NCBI GenBank assembly: GCA_013285805.1
Contig: JABDGY010000011.1
Coordinates: 1 to 53,080, forward strand
From: Bacteroidota bacterium
GTDB lineage: Bacteria > Bacteroidota > Bacteroidia > JABEUT01
Direction of reading: 5' to 3'
DNA length: 53,080 nt
Shown: in pieces, positions 35,633 to 45,416 of the stretch
Position numbering within the stretch: position 1 is the stretch's first letter
Layout of the letters: the number at the start of each line of letters is the position of its first letter
Made by a program: the position numbers and the translations under genes
The notes under the pieces: model-generated
What the model was told of the DNA's origin: nothing
The model's input: only the letters and a program-made list of their open reading frames with translations
The model's database searches: none

Positions 35633-37570
35633 TTAAGTTACTTTAATAGTGAAATAGAATGCCGAGCCTTTTTCCGGCTCCGATTCTACCCATATTTTGC
35701 CGCCATGCCGTTCTACTATTTTTTTACAAATGCTAAGGCCAATACCTGTTCCGGGGTACTTCTCCCTGCCATTTAACCTCTGAAATATTACAAAAATCTT
35801 ATCTGAATACTCTTTGGGTATTCCAATTCCATTATCCTTTACAGAAAAAATAAATTCTCCGTTTTTTCTTTCACTTCCAATACGTATTTCCGGTTTTTTA
35901 CTACCCCGGAACTTCATGGCATTACCAATAAGATTTTGAAACAGCTGGCCAATAAGCACAGTATCCCCATATATTTCCGGCATCTTCTTATATGAAATAA
36001 TAGCGCCCGATTCTTCAATCTGCTCTTTCATATCGTGCTTTATTTCATCCAATACATCGGTAAGGTTAATCCATTCAAAAGGCTTTATCCTGTTTACCCT
36101 TGAATATTCAAGCAAACTGTTAATCAGTTGCCGCATTCGTTTGCTACCATCAACAGCAAAATCAATAAATTCATTAGCGTCTTCATCCAACTTATCTTTA
36201 TAACGCGATGCCAGCAATTGCACATAACTACTCACTGTTCTTAACGGTTCCTGCAAGTCGTGTGAGGCCACATAGGCAAACTGCTCCAGCTCGGTATTAG
36301 AGCGCATAAGCTCGTGGGTTTTTCTTTCAAGTTCAAGTTTTGCATTACGCATCTCGGTTACATCTTCAGAAATGCCAAGTAAATACACTGGATGCCCCGA
36401 TGAATTAAGTATAGGTATTTTGCGTGTATGCAACCAGCGTCTTCCATTCTTTGTGTCAATAGGCTCTTCGGGGATATCCACTATATCCAGCTGGCTTAAA
36501 ACAGCCCTGTCTTTTCCGGTAAAGAAATCTGCCTGTTCTTTAGGAAAGAAGTCATGGTCGTTTTTACCAAGGAGTTCTGCCTTCGGAGTTCCCAGTAACC
36601 GTTCCCCTGCTTTATTGAAGCGGACAAAATTGAGGGATTCAGCATCTTTAACAAAAACCATGTTTGGAATATTTTCCAGTACGGAATCCAGGAAATTGTT
36701 AATAGCTTTCAGGTCATCTGCTGATTGCTTCTGTTTTGTAATATCACGTGTAAGTTTCGAAAAGCCTTTTAGCTTCTTTTTTTCATCGTACAAGGCAGTG
36801 TATATTATGTTTGCCCAAAACTTCTCTCCGTTTTTTCTTACTCTCCACCCTTCCGTTTCAAGGTGCCCATTTTCACCCGCTATTTTCAAATTGCTTTCGG
36901 GTATACCTTTTTTTATGTCATCATTGGTATAGAATACTGATATATATTTCCCCAATATTTCATCGGCTTTATACCCCTTAATATTTTCCGCTCCTTCATT
37001 CCAGCTTTGCACATGGCCATCAGGCGTAATCATAAAAATGGCATAATCCTTAATATTCTGAACCATCAGCCTGAATTTCTCTTCGCTTTCTTTCAATTTC
37101 TCCTCAGTTTCTTTCTGCACCTTAAAAAGCATCTGGATGGCGGTATCCTGCGCCAGGGTATAAAGGCCTTCCAGTTCCTCGGTTATAGTAATAGCTTCTC
37201 CCGAGCTCTTTACAAAATCGGGCAGAAGGTGAAATATTGCGGTTTTTTGTGCGGCATAAATAAGCACAAGGTCGGAAGGATGAATTTCATCGCGCCCTAT
37301 TCCCGGCACCTTATTTTCCGCCCATAGTTTAAGGCTTGCCCTGGTATTACTTATCATGGTTCCGTCCTGTACTGATGAAAGAAATTTCGCCAGGCTATCC
37401 ATAGTCATTTTAAACGTGGTCTCATCGTAAAGGTTTTTTATCATTCCTTTTTCAATAACCCGCTTAACAATAGGGATATCCATTGATCCTATCTTATCAA
37501 TATAGAACTTCGTCAGGTCTTTCAGCCGCTCATCGCGCAGGTATCTTACAAAATCCTCAAGGGTTTTCAT
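35633..37570 (-). CDS. Cytoplasmic PAS-PAS histidine kinase with RsbRD-like helical N-terminal domain
   Basis: N-terminal about 170-aa helical region, PAS blocks (MVQNIKDYAIFMITPDGHVQSWNEGAENIKGYKADEILGK), HisKA ASHDLQEPLRTVSSYVQLLASRYKDK, HATPase GTGIGLSICKKIVERHGGKIWVESEPEKGSAFYFTI. Confidence 0.92.
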   Translation of the reverse strand: MKTLEDFVRYLRDERLKDLTKFYIDKIGSMDIPIVKRVIEKGMIKNLYDETTFKMTMDSLAKFLSSVQDGTMISNTRASLKLWAENKVPGIGRDEIHPSDLVLIYAAQKTAIFHLLPDFVKSSGEAITITEELEGLYTLAQDTAIQMLFKVQKETEEKLKESEEKFRLMVQNIKDYAIFMITPDGHVQSWNEGAENIKGYKADEILGKYISVFYTNDDIKKGIPESNLKIAGENGHLETEGWRVRKNGEKFWANIIYTALYDEKKKLKGFSKLTRDITKQKQSADDLKAINNFLDSVLENIPNMVFVKDAESLNFVRFNKAGERLLGTPKAELLGKNDHDFFPKEQADFFTGKDRAVLSQLDIVDIPEEPIDTKNGRRWLHTRKIPILNSSGHPVYLLGISEDVTEMRNAKLELERKTHELMRSNTELEQFAYVASHDLQEPLRTVSSYVQLLASRYKDKLDEDANEFIDFAVDGSKRMRQLINSLLEYSRVNRIKPFEWINLTDVLDEIKHDMKEQIEESGAIISYKKMPEIYGDTVLIGQLFQNLIGNAMKFRGSKKPEIRIGSERKNGEFIFSVKDNGIGIPKEYSDKIFVIFQRLNGREKYPGTGIGLSICKKIVERHGGKIWVESEPEKGSAFYFTIKVT

Positions 37571-37576
37571 GGTGCC

Positions 37577-38011
37577 TTATTCTTCCTTTCTGGGTAATTT
37601 TACAATGGTAAGCCAGAACTCTTCTATTGACCTTACAACATTAATAAACTGGCTAAGGTCAACCGGCTTCATTATATAACAATTGGCATGATTGGCGTAA
37701 GTATTAAGAATATCCTGTTCAGCCGCTGATGTTGTAAGTATAATTACCGGAATAAATTTGAGGACAGGGTCGCTTTTAATTTCTGCCAGCACTTCACGTC
37801 CGTCCTTTTTAGGAAGGTTCAGGTCCAATAAAACAAGATCGGGCGTTTCCACTTCGGCATATTTACCAAGTTTTCTTAAATAGATAAGTGCATCTTCGCC
37901 ATCTGTCGCAATATTCAGTGTATTACGAATACGTCCTTCCTTAAACACTTCTTTAGTAAGCCGTATATCAGCAGGGTTATCTTCAACCAGTAGAATATTA
38001 ATTGAATTCAT
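37577..38011 (-). CDS. Single-domain response regulator (Rcp1/CheY-like)
   Basis: [44 protein letters not shown]...[41 protein letters not shown] at 38011 preferred. Confidence 0.92.
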   Translation of the reverse strand: MNSINILLVEDNPADIRLTKEVFKEGRIRNTLNIATDGEDALIYLRKLGKYAEVETPDLVLLDLNLPKKDGREVLAEIKSDPVLKFIPVIILTTSAAEQDILNTYANHANCYIMKPVDLSQFINVVRSIEEFWLTIVKLPRKEE

Positions 38012-38214
38012 GGGGTTATAATTATTCGTAATTCTTTCGTATACAGTGAGTTCATTCTTAGTAGTGTTCTTTTCTGCCATCAGTTTGCTTGTATTAATGA
38101 AGAATATGGGCACATCACTAAGTTAGCCTTAGGAAGCCTATTTGCAGGGGCCAATTCGGTGAACAGGTTAAATAAAGCAGTGAACTGAAGGAAAATGTAG
38201 ACTAAAAAATAGGC

Positions 38215-38901
38215 CTATTGTAATGGGTTCAGGCGCTTAATAAAATTCTCTTTATACAGGGCCCCAACAGGAATTGATACATCGTTTATATATATGGTAG
38301 TATCTTCAACCACCTTCACATTATCAAGTTGCACTATATAGGAACGGTGAACACGTACAAATTTATCATCGGGTAATTTGCTTTCCACAGCCTTAAGAGT
38401 AGAGTGAAGTATAAAACGCTGATCCCTGGTATGTATAGTAATATAATCGCCAAGGGCTTCAATCCATAATATTTCTTTAACCGGTACCTTAGTTAATACC
38501 GAATCCTTTTTTATAAAAAAATATTCTGTTGAGGTAGTAAGCTCTTTTATGTCGGTGCTTTCTTTTACTTTACCCACCGCTTTAAGGAACCTTGGCAATG
38601 CAACAGGTTTTACAATGTAGTCAACCACGTTTAGCTCAAATGCGTCAATGGCGTATTCCTTGTGGGTTGTAGTAAGTATTACTGCCGGCCTGTTGTCGAG
38701 GCTTCTCAGCATGTCTATACCGCTCATCTGCGGCATTTCTATGTCAAGAAATATAAGATCTACGTTTTCATTTTTTAAAACAGCTATAGCTTCCAAAGGA
38801 TTTTTGCACTCTTTTACAATGTTAAGGTGCGCTACCTGTTTTGCTAATTGTGCAATTATCTTCCTGGAAGCATCGTCATCATCAACAATTATGCAGTTCA
38901 T
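38215..38901 (-). CDS. LytTR-family DNA-binding response regulator
   Basis: REC (IVDDDDASRKIIAQL...LIFLDIEMPQMSGIDML) plus LytTR (ILWIEALGDYITIHTRDQRFILHSTLKAVESKLPDDKFVRVHRSYIVQLDNV). Confidence 0.95.
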   Translation of the reverse strand: MNCIIVDDDDASRKIIAQLAKQVAHLNIVKECKNPLEAIAVLKNENVDLIFLDIEMPQMSGIDMLRSLDNRPAVILTTTHKEYAIDAFELNVVDYIVKPVALPRFLKAVGKVKESTDIKELTTSTEYFFIKKDSVLTKVPVKEILWIEALGDYITIHTRDQRFILHSTLKAVESKLPDDKFVRVHRSYIVQLDNVKVVEDTTIYINDVSIPVGALYKENFIKRLNPLQ

Positions 38902-39286
38902 AGTTATGGGGTTTATGAAGTTCTACCGCCAATTATACAAAAATGTTACATAAACAATGTTTTTTTTATTGCCGTGAAATAAGGGCAAACATCAATGGTA
39001 TAATATAATATGCTGTTTGTCAAATTATTAAATAGTTACATCAATTTTCAAAGGCATATGACAACTTTATACCATTTAATACACTATTTACATTGTACCT
39101 GGCGTAACACAACATTGTAAGCCCTGAAGGAAAATATCAACCTCTTAGTTGCGTGACTTTATATGCCTATTTACCCTAATAATAATTCTGTTTATCGAAA
39201 ATCCTCAAGTCTCGCATTCTTATGGATATAGTTTTACATCAACATATTGATAAGCGGGAAATAGTAATAACTAAATTTTATGAGCG

Positions 39287-39958
39287 ATGAATACAAAAAG
39301 AAATCAACCACAATTTTTAACGGGCGCCTTATTATTAGTTTGCATGTCGGTGTTTGGGCAAGATAATTCAGGCGTTATGCAACCTCAGGAAACTACACAA
39401 CCAAATGTTCAAGTTCAAAGCAATGGTTATTATTTTGATAAAGGGAGTAATATAATTAACCTGGGTGTGGGGCTAGGGGGATACTATAGTTATTGGGGTG
39501 GGGGATACTACCAGACCCCTGATTTTGTTATAGCGTACGAAAATGGAACCTTTGGCGATGTTGGGCCGGGAGTAATAAGCCTTGGCGGTTTATTTGCATA
39601 TAAAGGCATATCGTATAATTGGGCTACCCAGGATGGATACAGTTACACGGAAAGATGGAATTACTGGATACTCGGCTTTAGAAGTGCCTATCACCTTCAG
39701 GTTTCAAGTGCACCAAAATTTGATCCCTATGCAGGATTGATGTTGGGTTATTACTTTTTAGGTTATTCGTTTTCGACTGATAACCCCGGCTACATGCACC
39801 CCGGTAATTCGGGCTATGTATATTATACGGCCACATACCCGGATTATTATGCCCTTAGTGTTTTCCTGGGAGCGCGCTATGCTTTAAGTAATAAAGTGGG
39901 TATTTGGGGAGAATTGGGTTATGGATACTCAACACTTGCCCTGGGCGTCAGTTTTTAA
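39287..39958 (+). CDS. Secreted, Gly/Tyr-rich outer-membrane beta-barrel-like protein
   Basis: Signal peptide GALLLVCMSVFGQ; repeated GY/YY beta-barrel-like segments. Confidence 0.65.
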   Translation: MNTKRNQPQFLTGALLLVCMSVFGQDNSGVMQPQETTQPNVQVQSNGYYFDKGSNIINLGVGLGGYYSYWGGGYYQTPDFVIAYENGTFGDVGPGVISLGGLFAYKGISYNWATQDGYSYTERWNYWILGFRSAYHLQVSSAPKFDPYAGLMLGYYFLGYSFSTDNPGYMHPGNSGYVYYTATYPDYYALSVFLGARYALSNKVGIWGELGYGYSTLALGVSF

Positions 39959-40152
39959 AATGTGATTCCATTGACTATTGTCTAATACGACAAAAAGAGA
40001 ATACCTATCCTGCAAGTAAGGGGGTGGGTTTTCTTTTTTTGTTAACATGAATTTGCAATGTTTATACCATTAATCTGTAACTTTTCGTTATATAGATAAG
40101 TATAAGAATAGCAGAATTGAAGTTAATGGAGAAAATTACTAACAGTTATATT

Positions 40153-40160
40153 TAAATTTG
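40153..40160 (+). promoter_or_regulatory. Candidate -7 element (TAAATTTG) upstream of the HAMP hybrid kinase
   Basis: TAnnTTTG match 40 nt before the ATG. Confidence 0.35.
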
Positions 40161-40200
40161 CCTTATAATTTTCTTGTAGTGAACCCCAATACTATACAAG

Positions 40201-42642
40201 ATGAAAGGTTTTGTTTTTTTTAAGTGGTTAAAGAATATTTCCCTTACACGGAAACTCTACTTTGTTGTAGGCATTATGGCTGTGCTTATAGCCATAGAGC
40301 TTTTCATGCTTTCATTTATGATACATACGCTTTCATCTACCCGTGCACTTGTAGGTGCAGAAGGGTTATGGTCGAAGGCTGAAAAGGACGCGGTTTATAA
40401 CCTGACAAAGTATGGCTATACACATAATGAGAAAGATTTTAACCAATATGAAAGCCTGCTGAAAGTTCCTTTGGGCGACCATAAGGCGAGGCTTGAGCTA
40501 TCAAAAACTGCCCCGGATTATTCAATTGTCCGCGAAGGATTCATAGAGGGCCGCTTAAGCCCTGATGATATTGATGGAGCTGTTAAACTTTTACGGAGAT
40601 TTCATGGCATTTCCTACATAAGCAAGGCAATTAGTATATGGACCGATGGCGATAAGGACCTTGCCCAGTTGCAATATTTAGGAAACAGATTGCATACACA
40701 AGTAACTTCGGGAAATATAAACCCCGAAATAGCGCAAACGCTTGACGAAATATATAGCCTGAACGAAAACCTTACAGTGCTTGAAGATAATTTTTCATTT
40801 ACACTGGGTGAAGGTTCACGATGGATAGAGCATCTTATTTTAGTAATACTCTTTTTTATTGCTATGACTGTGGAGTTTTCAGGATTGTTCCTTACAATCT
40901 CTGTCAGCAGGGCCATTTCAAAAGGTATTAATGAAATTGTGCGTGTTGCATCCAACGTAGCTTCTGCCGATTTCAGTAGCAGGGCAACAGTATATTCAGG
41001 AGATGAAATTGGCCAATTGGCAGGTTCTTTTAACCATATGATAAATGATTTGGAGAAAAAGAAAAATGAAGAAAGTGAAGCCAGGGAAGCATTGCGCCGC
41101 CAGAAAGATGTATATGAAACACTTATAACAGCACAAAGTGAAATGGGTGAAGGCGTATGCATTACAGAGGGTGAAAAAATACTATATGTTAATGATGCTA
41201 TATGCAGAATGTATGGTTATACCCGGGAAGAAATTTTGAGAATGCCCTCTTTCTTGCACGTTGTTCCGGAAGCAGAACGGACATTATTAATAGAGCGATT
41301 GCGCCAACGTGTAAACGGAGAACGGGATATGAGCGCGGGCGAAACCAGGATATTGCGAAAAGATGGTAAAATAATAGATGTTGAATACACAGTAAGAAAT
41401 TTCTATACAGAAGGACGGCAGCAAATGATATCGATTATACGCGATGTAACAGAAAGAAGAAAAGCAGAAGTACAATTGCGGAATGAAAAGGAGCGTGCCG
41501 AAAGCGCCGAAGTAGCAAAAAAAATTGGTGAACAGTTCCTTGCCAATATGAGCCATGAAATACGTACGCCAATGAACGCCATTATCGGTTTCACGGAAAT
41601 ACTGGAAAAATCACCGTTAACCCGGGAGCAACGACAATACCTTGATGCTATTAAAATATCAGGGGATAATTTATTGGTGATTATTAACGATATTCTTGAT
41701 TTTTCAAGGATGCGATCAGGCAAAATGCCAATAGAGCATAAGGATTTTAAATTGTCGCAGATAATTTCAACTTGCAGGGACCTAATGCTGCCTAAAGCTC
41801 AGGAAAAGAAGATTGAGATACTTGTGAATATTGAAAATGATATACCTGATAATTTAATTGGCGACCCCACAAGGTTGTTGCAAGTATTACTTAACCTTAC
41901 TGCGAATGCCATAAAGTTTACTGAAAAGGGTAAGGTAGATATAACCGTAAAAAAATTATTGACAAAAAGCAATAAGGCATCACTTCAATTCTCTGTAAGA
42001 GATACAGGTATTGGTATACCTCCTGAACAACTCGATAGTATATTCGATGCATTTATACAAGCTAACCATCAAGCCGCCCGCAAATATGGAGGTACCGGTT
42101 TGGGGCTAGCTATAGTAAAACAATTGGCGGAATTACAAGGCGGAAGCGTATCGGTAACCAGTAAAGTAGGAGAAGGTTCTTGCTTTGACTTTAAAATAGA
42201 ATATGAAATAAACGCTCTTGGCACTACCCACGGAAACGATAAGAAACCAGTTACGGTAAAGAATGGAATTAAAGATATTAATGTGTTGCTTGCAGAAGAC
42301 AATGCCATGAATCAGTTATTAGCAAAGAAGGTGCTTACAGACTGGGGCTGGAAAGTTGAACTGGCAGAGAATGGTGAAGATGCAATAGAGTTATTGAAAC
42401 TAAAAGATTTTGACGTGGTATTAATGGACATTCAGTTGCCTGAAATGGACGGATATGAGGCAACAAGGGTTATAAGAACAAGTTTACCGTCTCCTAAACG
42501 CAAGGTTCCTATTATTGCTATGACGGCGTGCGTTATGGAGGGTGAAGAAGAAAAATGTATGGAAGCTGGAATGAACGGCTATGTCTCTAAACCATTCAAT
42601 TCGAATACACTTTATGATAAGATAGTGGCGGTAGTAAAATAA
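40201..42642 (+). CDS. Membrane hybrid histidine kinase, TM-sensor-TM-HAMP-PAS-HisKA-HATPase-REC
   Basis: Two TM segments; HAMP region; [64 protein letters not shown]...VLMDIQLPEMDGYEATRVIR. Confidence 0.94.
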   Translation: MKGFVFFKWLKNISLTRKLYFVVGIMAVLIAIELFMLSFMIHTLSSTRALVGAEGLWSKAEKDAVYNLTKYGYTHNEKDFNQYESLLKVPLGDHKARLELSKTAPDYSIVREGFIEGRLSPDDIDGAVKLLRRFHGISYISKAISIWTDGDKDLAQLQYLGNRLHTQVTSGNINPEIAQTLDEIYSLNENLTVLEDNFSFTLGEGSRWIEHLILVILFFIAMTVEFSGLFLTISVSRAISKGINEIVRVASNVASADFSSRATVYSGDEIGQLAGSFNHMINDLEKKKNEESEAREALRRQKDVYETLITAQSEMGEGVCITEGEKILYVNDAICRMYGYTREEILRMPSFLHVVPEAERTLLIERLRQRVNGERDMSAGETRILRKDGKIIDVEYTVRNFYTEGRQQMISIIRDVTERRKAEVQLRNEKERAESAEVAKKIGEQFLANMSHEIRTPMNAIIGFTEILEKSPLTREQRQYLDAIKISGDNLLVIINDILDFSRMRSGKMPIEHKDFKLSQIISTCRDLMLPKAQEKKIEILVNIENDIPDNLIGDPTRLLQVLLNLTANAIKFTEKGKVDITVKKLLTKSNKASLQFSVRDTGIGIPPEQLDSIFDAFIQANHQAARKYGGTGLGLAIVKQLAELQGGSVSVTSKVGEGSCFDFKIEYEINALGTTHGNDKKPVTVKNGIKDINVLLAEDNAMNQLLAKKVLTDWGWKVELAENGEDAIELLKLKDFDVVLMDIQLPEMDGYEATRVIRTSLPSPKRKVPIIAMTACVMEGEEEKCMEAGMNGYVSKPFNSNTLYDKIVAVVK

Positions 42643-42644
42643 AC

Positions 42645-42678
42645 TCTGAAGGCGTGACTATACGGCCACGCCCTCAGA
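42645..42678. terminator. Hairpin between convergent genes
   Basis: TCTGAaGGCGTG (42645-42656) / CACGCCcTCAGA (42667-42678); no strong T-tract. Confidence 0.55.
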
Positions 42679-42695
42679 ATATAAATTGACAGCGG

Positions 42696-43541
42696 TTACT
42701 TAACAACAACAACTAAATATTTGCTTTCACTCCAGAAAGCATTAGGGTCAGTTATTTCAATAGAATCGGTCTTACCGTTATCGCTAACTTTAAAGGTATT
42801 GCCGGGTTGGTCGGTAATTACCTTAGAATATTTAGCGTACAATGGGATATTTACCAATGCAGTCATATCGGCCTTAGTAAAATACTTACTGTTAAAATGG
42901 TCTTTAAGCTTGGCTACTCTTCCCAGCCCTATTACACCACCTTTCTTGTCAATAACACCTTTCTGCTTTAACTCCTTCATGGTACCAACAGCGTAATACA
43001 CAGTATTGATTTCAGTGTGCAATGAACTGTTTTCAGCTTTCACAACATTCATGGTCGCCATACTGTCATTGAATTGTTCTACCATAGCCTTCATTGATTC
43101 ATTGGTTTGTGAAAGGTCTTTCTGCAAACTTGCAATACCGCTATCACGGTCGGCCACTTCACTATTAAGGTGTGCTACTATTTTATCCAACTCGGCGTTT
43201 TTTGCGTCCATCTTTTTCATTCTCGTCTGCAATTGGGCAATCTCCCTGTTATCCTTCAGTATAAGCTCATCTATGGCCTTTATATCGGCAATAGCATTAT
43301 TATTGCCTATTTCTGATGAACGTACTGTAATCAGTTTTTCTCTTTGCTTAAGGCTGTCAAGATTATCCTGTATTGCATTCATGGTATGCATGTACGACAT
43401 TATAGATGAATCTTTTTTTCTTGCCTGATCAAGTAGTGTTGAGTCCTGCACGCTAAGGTCTTTAAGTTTTTGTTCCCTTTCAGAATTATTACATGCTGTT
43501 AAGAAAAGGAACCCGAGGAAAATAACCGCTTTTGTTTTCAT
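42696..43541 (-). CDS. Coiled-coil lipoprotein (hypothetical)
   Basis: MKTKAVIFLGFLFLTACNNSEREQKL lipobox from ATG at 43541; long heptad-rich central region. Confidence 0.75.
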   Translation of the reverse strand: MKTKAVIFLGFLFLTACNNSEREQKLKDLSVQDSTLLDQARKKDSSIMSYMHTMNAIQDNLDSLKQREKLITVRSSEIGNNNAIADIKAIDELILKDNREIAQLQTRMKKMDAKNAELDKIVAHLNSEVADRDSGIASLQKDLSQTNESMKAMVEQFNDSMATMNVVKAENSSLHTEINTVYYAVGTMKELKQKGVIDKKGGVIGLGRVAKLKDHFNSKYFTKADMTALVNIPLYAKYSKVITDQPGNTFKVSDNGKTDSIEITDPNAFWSESKYLVVVVK

Positions 43542-43911
43542 GGCTTTTGTTTTTAATGTTACTGAATCAGAATTAATAATCAGTAGAACTATGCCATGCT
43601 TCAATTATTTTTAATTTAAATTCTGTTGCAAGGTATAAATGAAATAATACCGGTGATTATTATTTTCTGTAAACAGGCTTAAAGGTTGCCTGAATGTACG
43701 AATACAACAGGTGGAAATAAAGTATCTGGTAACAGGAATTTTGCAATTCATATATCCGGATTAAATCTGTAATGAGATTTTATATCTATATTTTTTGTGT
43801 ATTAAAATAAACTTTTGTTGTGTTTACAGAAAAATTGTAACAAAAAATAACAAGTATATCTACCTTGCACGTGGAAATTAAAAAGTAATAACCTTTATTA
43901 ACCCAAGTATT

Positions 43912-44544
43912 ATGAGCACACAGAAAATTGCGCTTTTTACGCCCGCAGGAGAAGTGGGCAGGCGCCTAGCAGAAGAAGCCCTGAAGAGAGGGCATACCGT
44001 TACAGCTATTGTAACAGATGAAAATGAATTTAAACTGAAGCATCCCAACCTGAAAGTGGTGCGTGGAGATGTGAGAAAAAAGGAAGAAGTAACCAAATAT
44101 GCCAAAGGGCACGATGTGGTTATAAATGCGTATTCCCCAAGTATAAAGAACCCGCGCGAGCATGTTGATATTACACGTAGTGTAATAGAGGGTACAAAAG
44201 AAGCCGGTGTGCAGCATATTGTTTCGGCATCGCATCCTTTTGAACAACGTATGGAAGCTACTGAAGAGTTTTATAATTCCTTTAAGCCGGTTATACAGGC
44301 TCAGCAGGAAGCATTAAAGCTGCTTCAGAAGGAAAAAAACCTTTCATGGAGCTACTTGCATAGTGTTGCTCCTGAGGCGGGGAAAAAACCGGGAGAATAT
44401 CAGGTAAGCGATGAGATTTATTTCTCCCATCCCGAGGGCCAGGCAAGGATTCCATTAAAGGAGTATACATCAACCTTGCTTAATGAAGCAGAAAAGGGCC
44501 AGATGGAAACGCACGAGTTTAATTATGAAGACAGGCTGGAATAA
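43912..44544 (+). CDS. NAD(P)-binding Rossmann-fold (NmrA/YwnB-like) protein
   Basis: IALFTPAGEVGRRLAEEALKRGHTVTAIVTDENEFKLKHPNLKVVRGDVRKKEEVTKYAKGHDVVINAY. Confidence 0.9.
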   Translation: MSTQKIALFTPAGEVGRRLAEEALKRGHTVTAIVTDENEFKLKHPNLKVVRGDVRKKEEVTKYAKGHDVVINAYSPSIKNPREHVDITRSVIEGTKEAGVQHIVSASHPFEQRMEATEEFYNSFKPVIQAQQEALKLLQKEKNLSWSYLHSVAPEAGKKPGEYQVSDEIYFSHPEGQARIPLKEYTSTLLNEAEKGQMETHEFNYEDRLE

Positions 44545-44566
44545 ACCAGTGTAAATTTATTCAAAC

Positions 44567-44608
44567 AGAATCTTCCTTTTATTGCAAATGCAGTAAAAGG
44601 AAGATTCT
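44567..44608 (+). terminator. Strong stem-loop downstream of NAD(P)-binding protein gene
   Basis: Perfect 15-bp stem AGAATCTTCCTTTTA (44567-44581) / TAAAAGGAAGATTCT (44594-44608). Confidence 0.75.
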
Positions 44609-44686
44609 TATTTATGGCGCATACCACTACACTCCGGTAAGTAAGATAATAAATGGAACTATTACGTGCATTTATATATTGCTTCT

Positions 44687-44714
44687 CTAATACCTAATAC
44701 CTAATACCTAATAC
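44687..44714. repeat. Perfect heptanucleotide tandem repeat (CTAATAC)x4
   Basis: Read directly: CTAATACCTAATACCTAATACCTAATAC. Confidence 0.95.
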
Positions 44715-44817
44715 CCAGGTATAGCATCATTACAATACATAAAATACTTATTATCCATATTACTACTACGGCAAGGCCGCCACTTCTTTCAAACCAATGT
44801 TCAGGGTGCAGTCTCAT
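44701..44817 (-). CDS. Candidate 38-aa single-TM small protein
   Basis: Minus-strand ORF MRLHPEHWFERSGGLAVVVIWIISILCIVMMLYLGIRY*; stop codon lies inside the CTAATAC repeat; too short for the supplied ORF track. Confidence 0.4.
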   Translation of the reverse strand: MRLHPEHWFERSGGLAVVVIWIISILCIVMMLYLGIRY

Positions 44818-44975
44818 GACTATTCAGTTTTTGATTCATTTATAAATTTAGCCAGAATAAAAGGTAAACAGAAGCCTTTTTTCGATAAGCCTTACAAAGA
44901 ATACTGTCAAATTTTTCAAGAACATTTCTGTTACTCCTGCTTCTTTCTCCCCGTGCTACAGATTCCCTTACCAAT

Positions 44976-45019
44976 AAAAAAGAGACCGGGGAAGTAGATG
45001 GCTCTACATGCCCCCGGTC
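44976..45019 (-). terminator. Rho-independent terminator (minus strand)
   Basis: GACCGGGG/CCCCGGTC outer stem with nested GTAGA/TCTAC stem and a T6 tract (44981-44976, minus strand). Confidence 0.85.
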
Positions 45020-45088
45020 CTATATGTTCTTACCACCACTCAAAGTAAGAACAGTACGCTTTAAGGTTTTTTCTTAAAATCAATTTCT
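44976..45088 (-). ncRNA. Candidate small RNA (about 113 nt) with promoter, three stem-loops and intrinsic terminator
   Basis: Minus strand: TATTTTTG -7 box (45100-45093), stems TTTAAG/CTTAAA, GTTCTTAC/GTAAGAAC, then GACCGGGG...GTAGA/TCTAC...CCCCGGTC followed by TCTTTTTT. Confidence 0.6.
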
Positions 45089-45416
45089 GATGCAAAAATA
45101 AATATACATACAGTCACTACCATTAGTATTCGTTAAAAGCAGGTTTTAAAGGGTTTAACAAGTCATTTGCATAGGTAAACATTATAAAATAGGTTTTGGT
45201 TCAGAATCATATAAACTATTATATAGCCAGATACGTGCCAATAAAAAAATTACCCGTCCAGGGAGCGTTTCTAAAATGTATCTTTTTATTTACCGACATT
45301 TTCATCACTCTTGCTTCTTTTTTTTAGTGGTTCGCAGAAAAGTAAATACCGGGGCCTAAAAGTGATTCTATCTTGCAATAAAAATTCATTCCTGCTAAAC
45401 TTAATTCTCTATTTCT

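Noticed and set aside
33786-37327. Plus-strand ORFs antisense to the hybrid and PAS kinases
   Set aside because: Shadow ORFs of clearly coding minus-strand genes.
44797-44997. Plus-strand 66-aa ORF ending in IPLPIKKRPGK
   Set aside because: Its 3' end lies inside the minus-strand terminator hairpin, it has no domain features, and it overlaps the better small TM ORF candidate.
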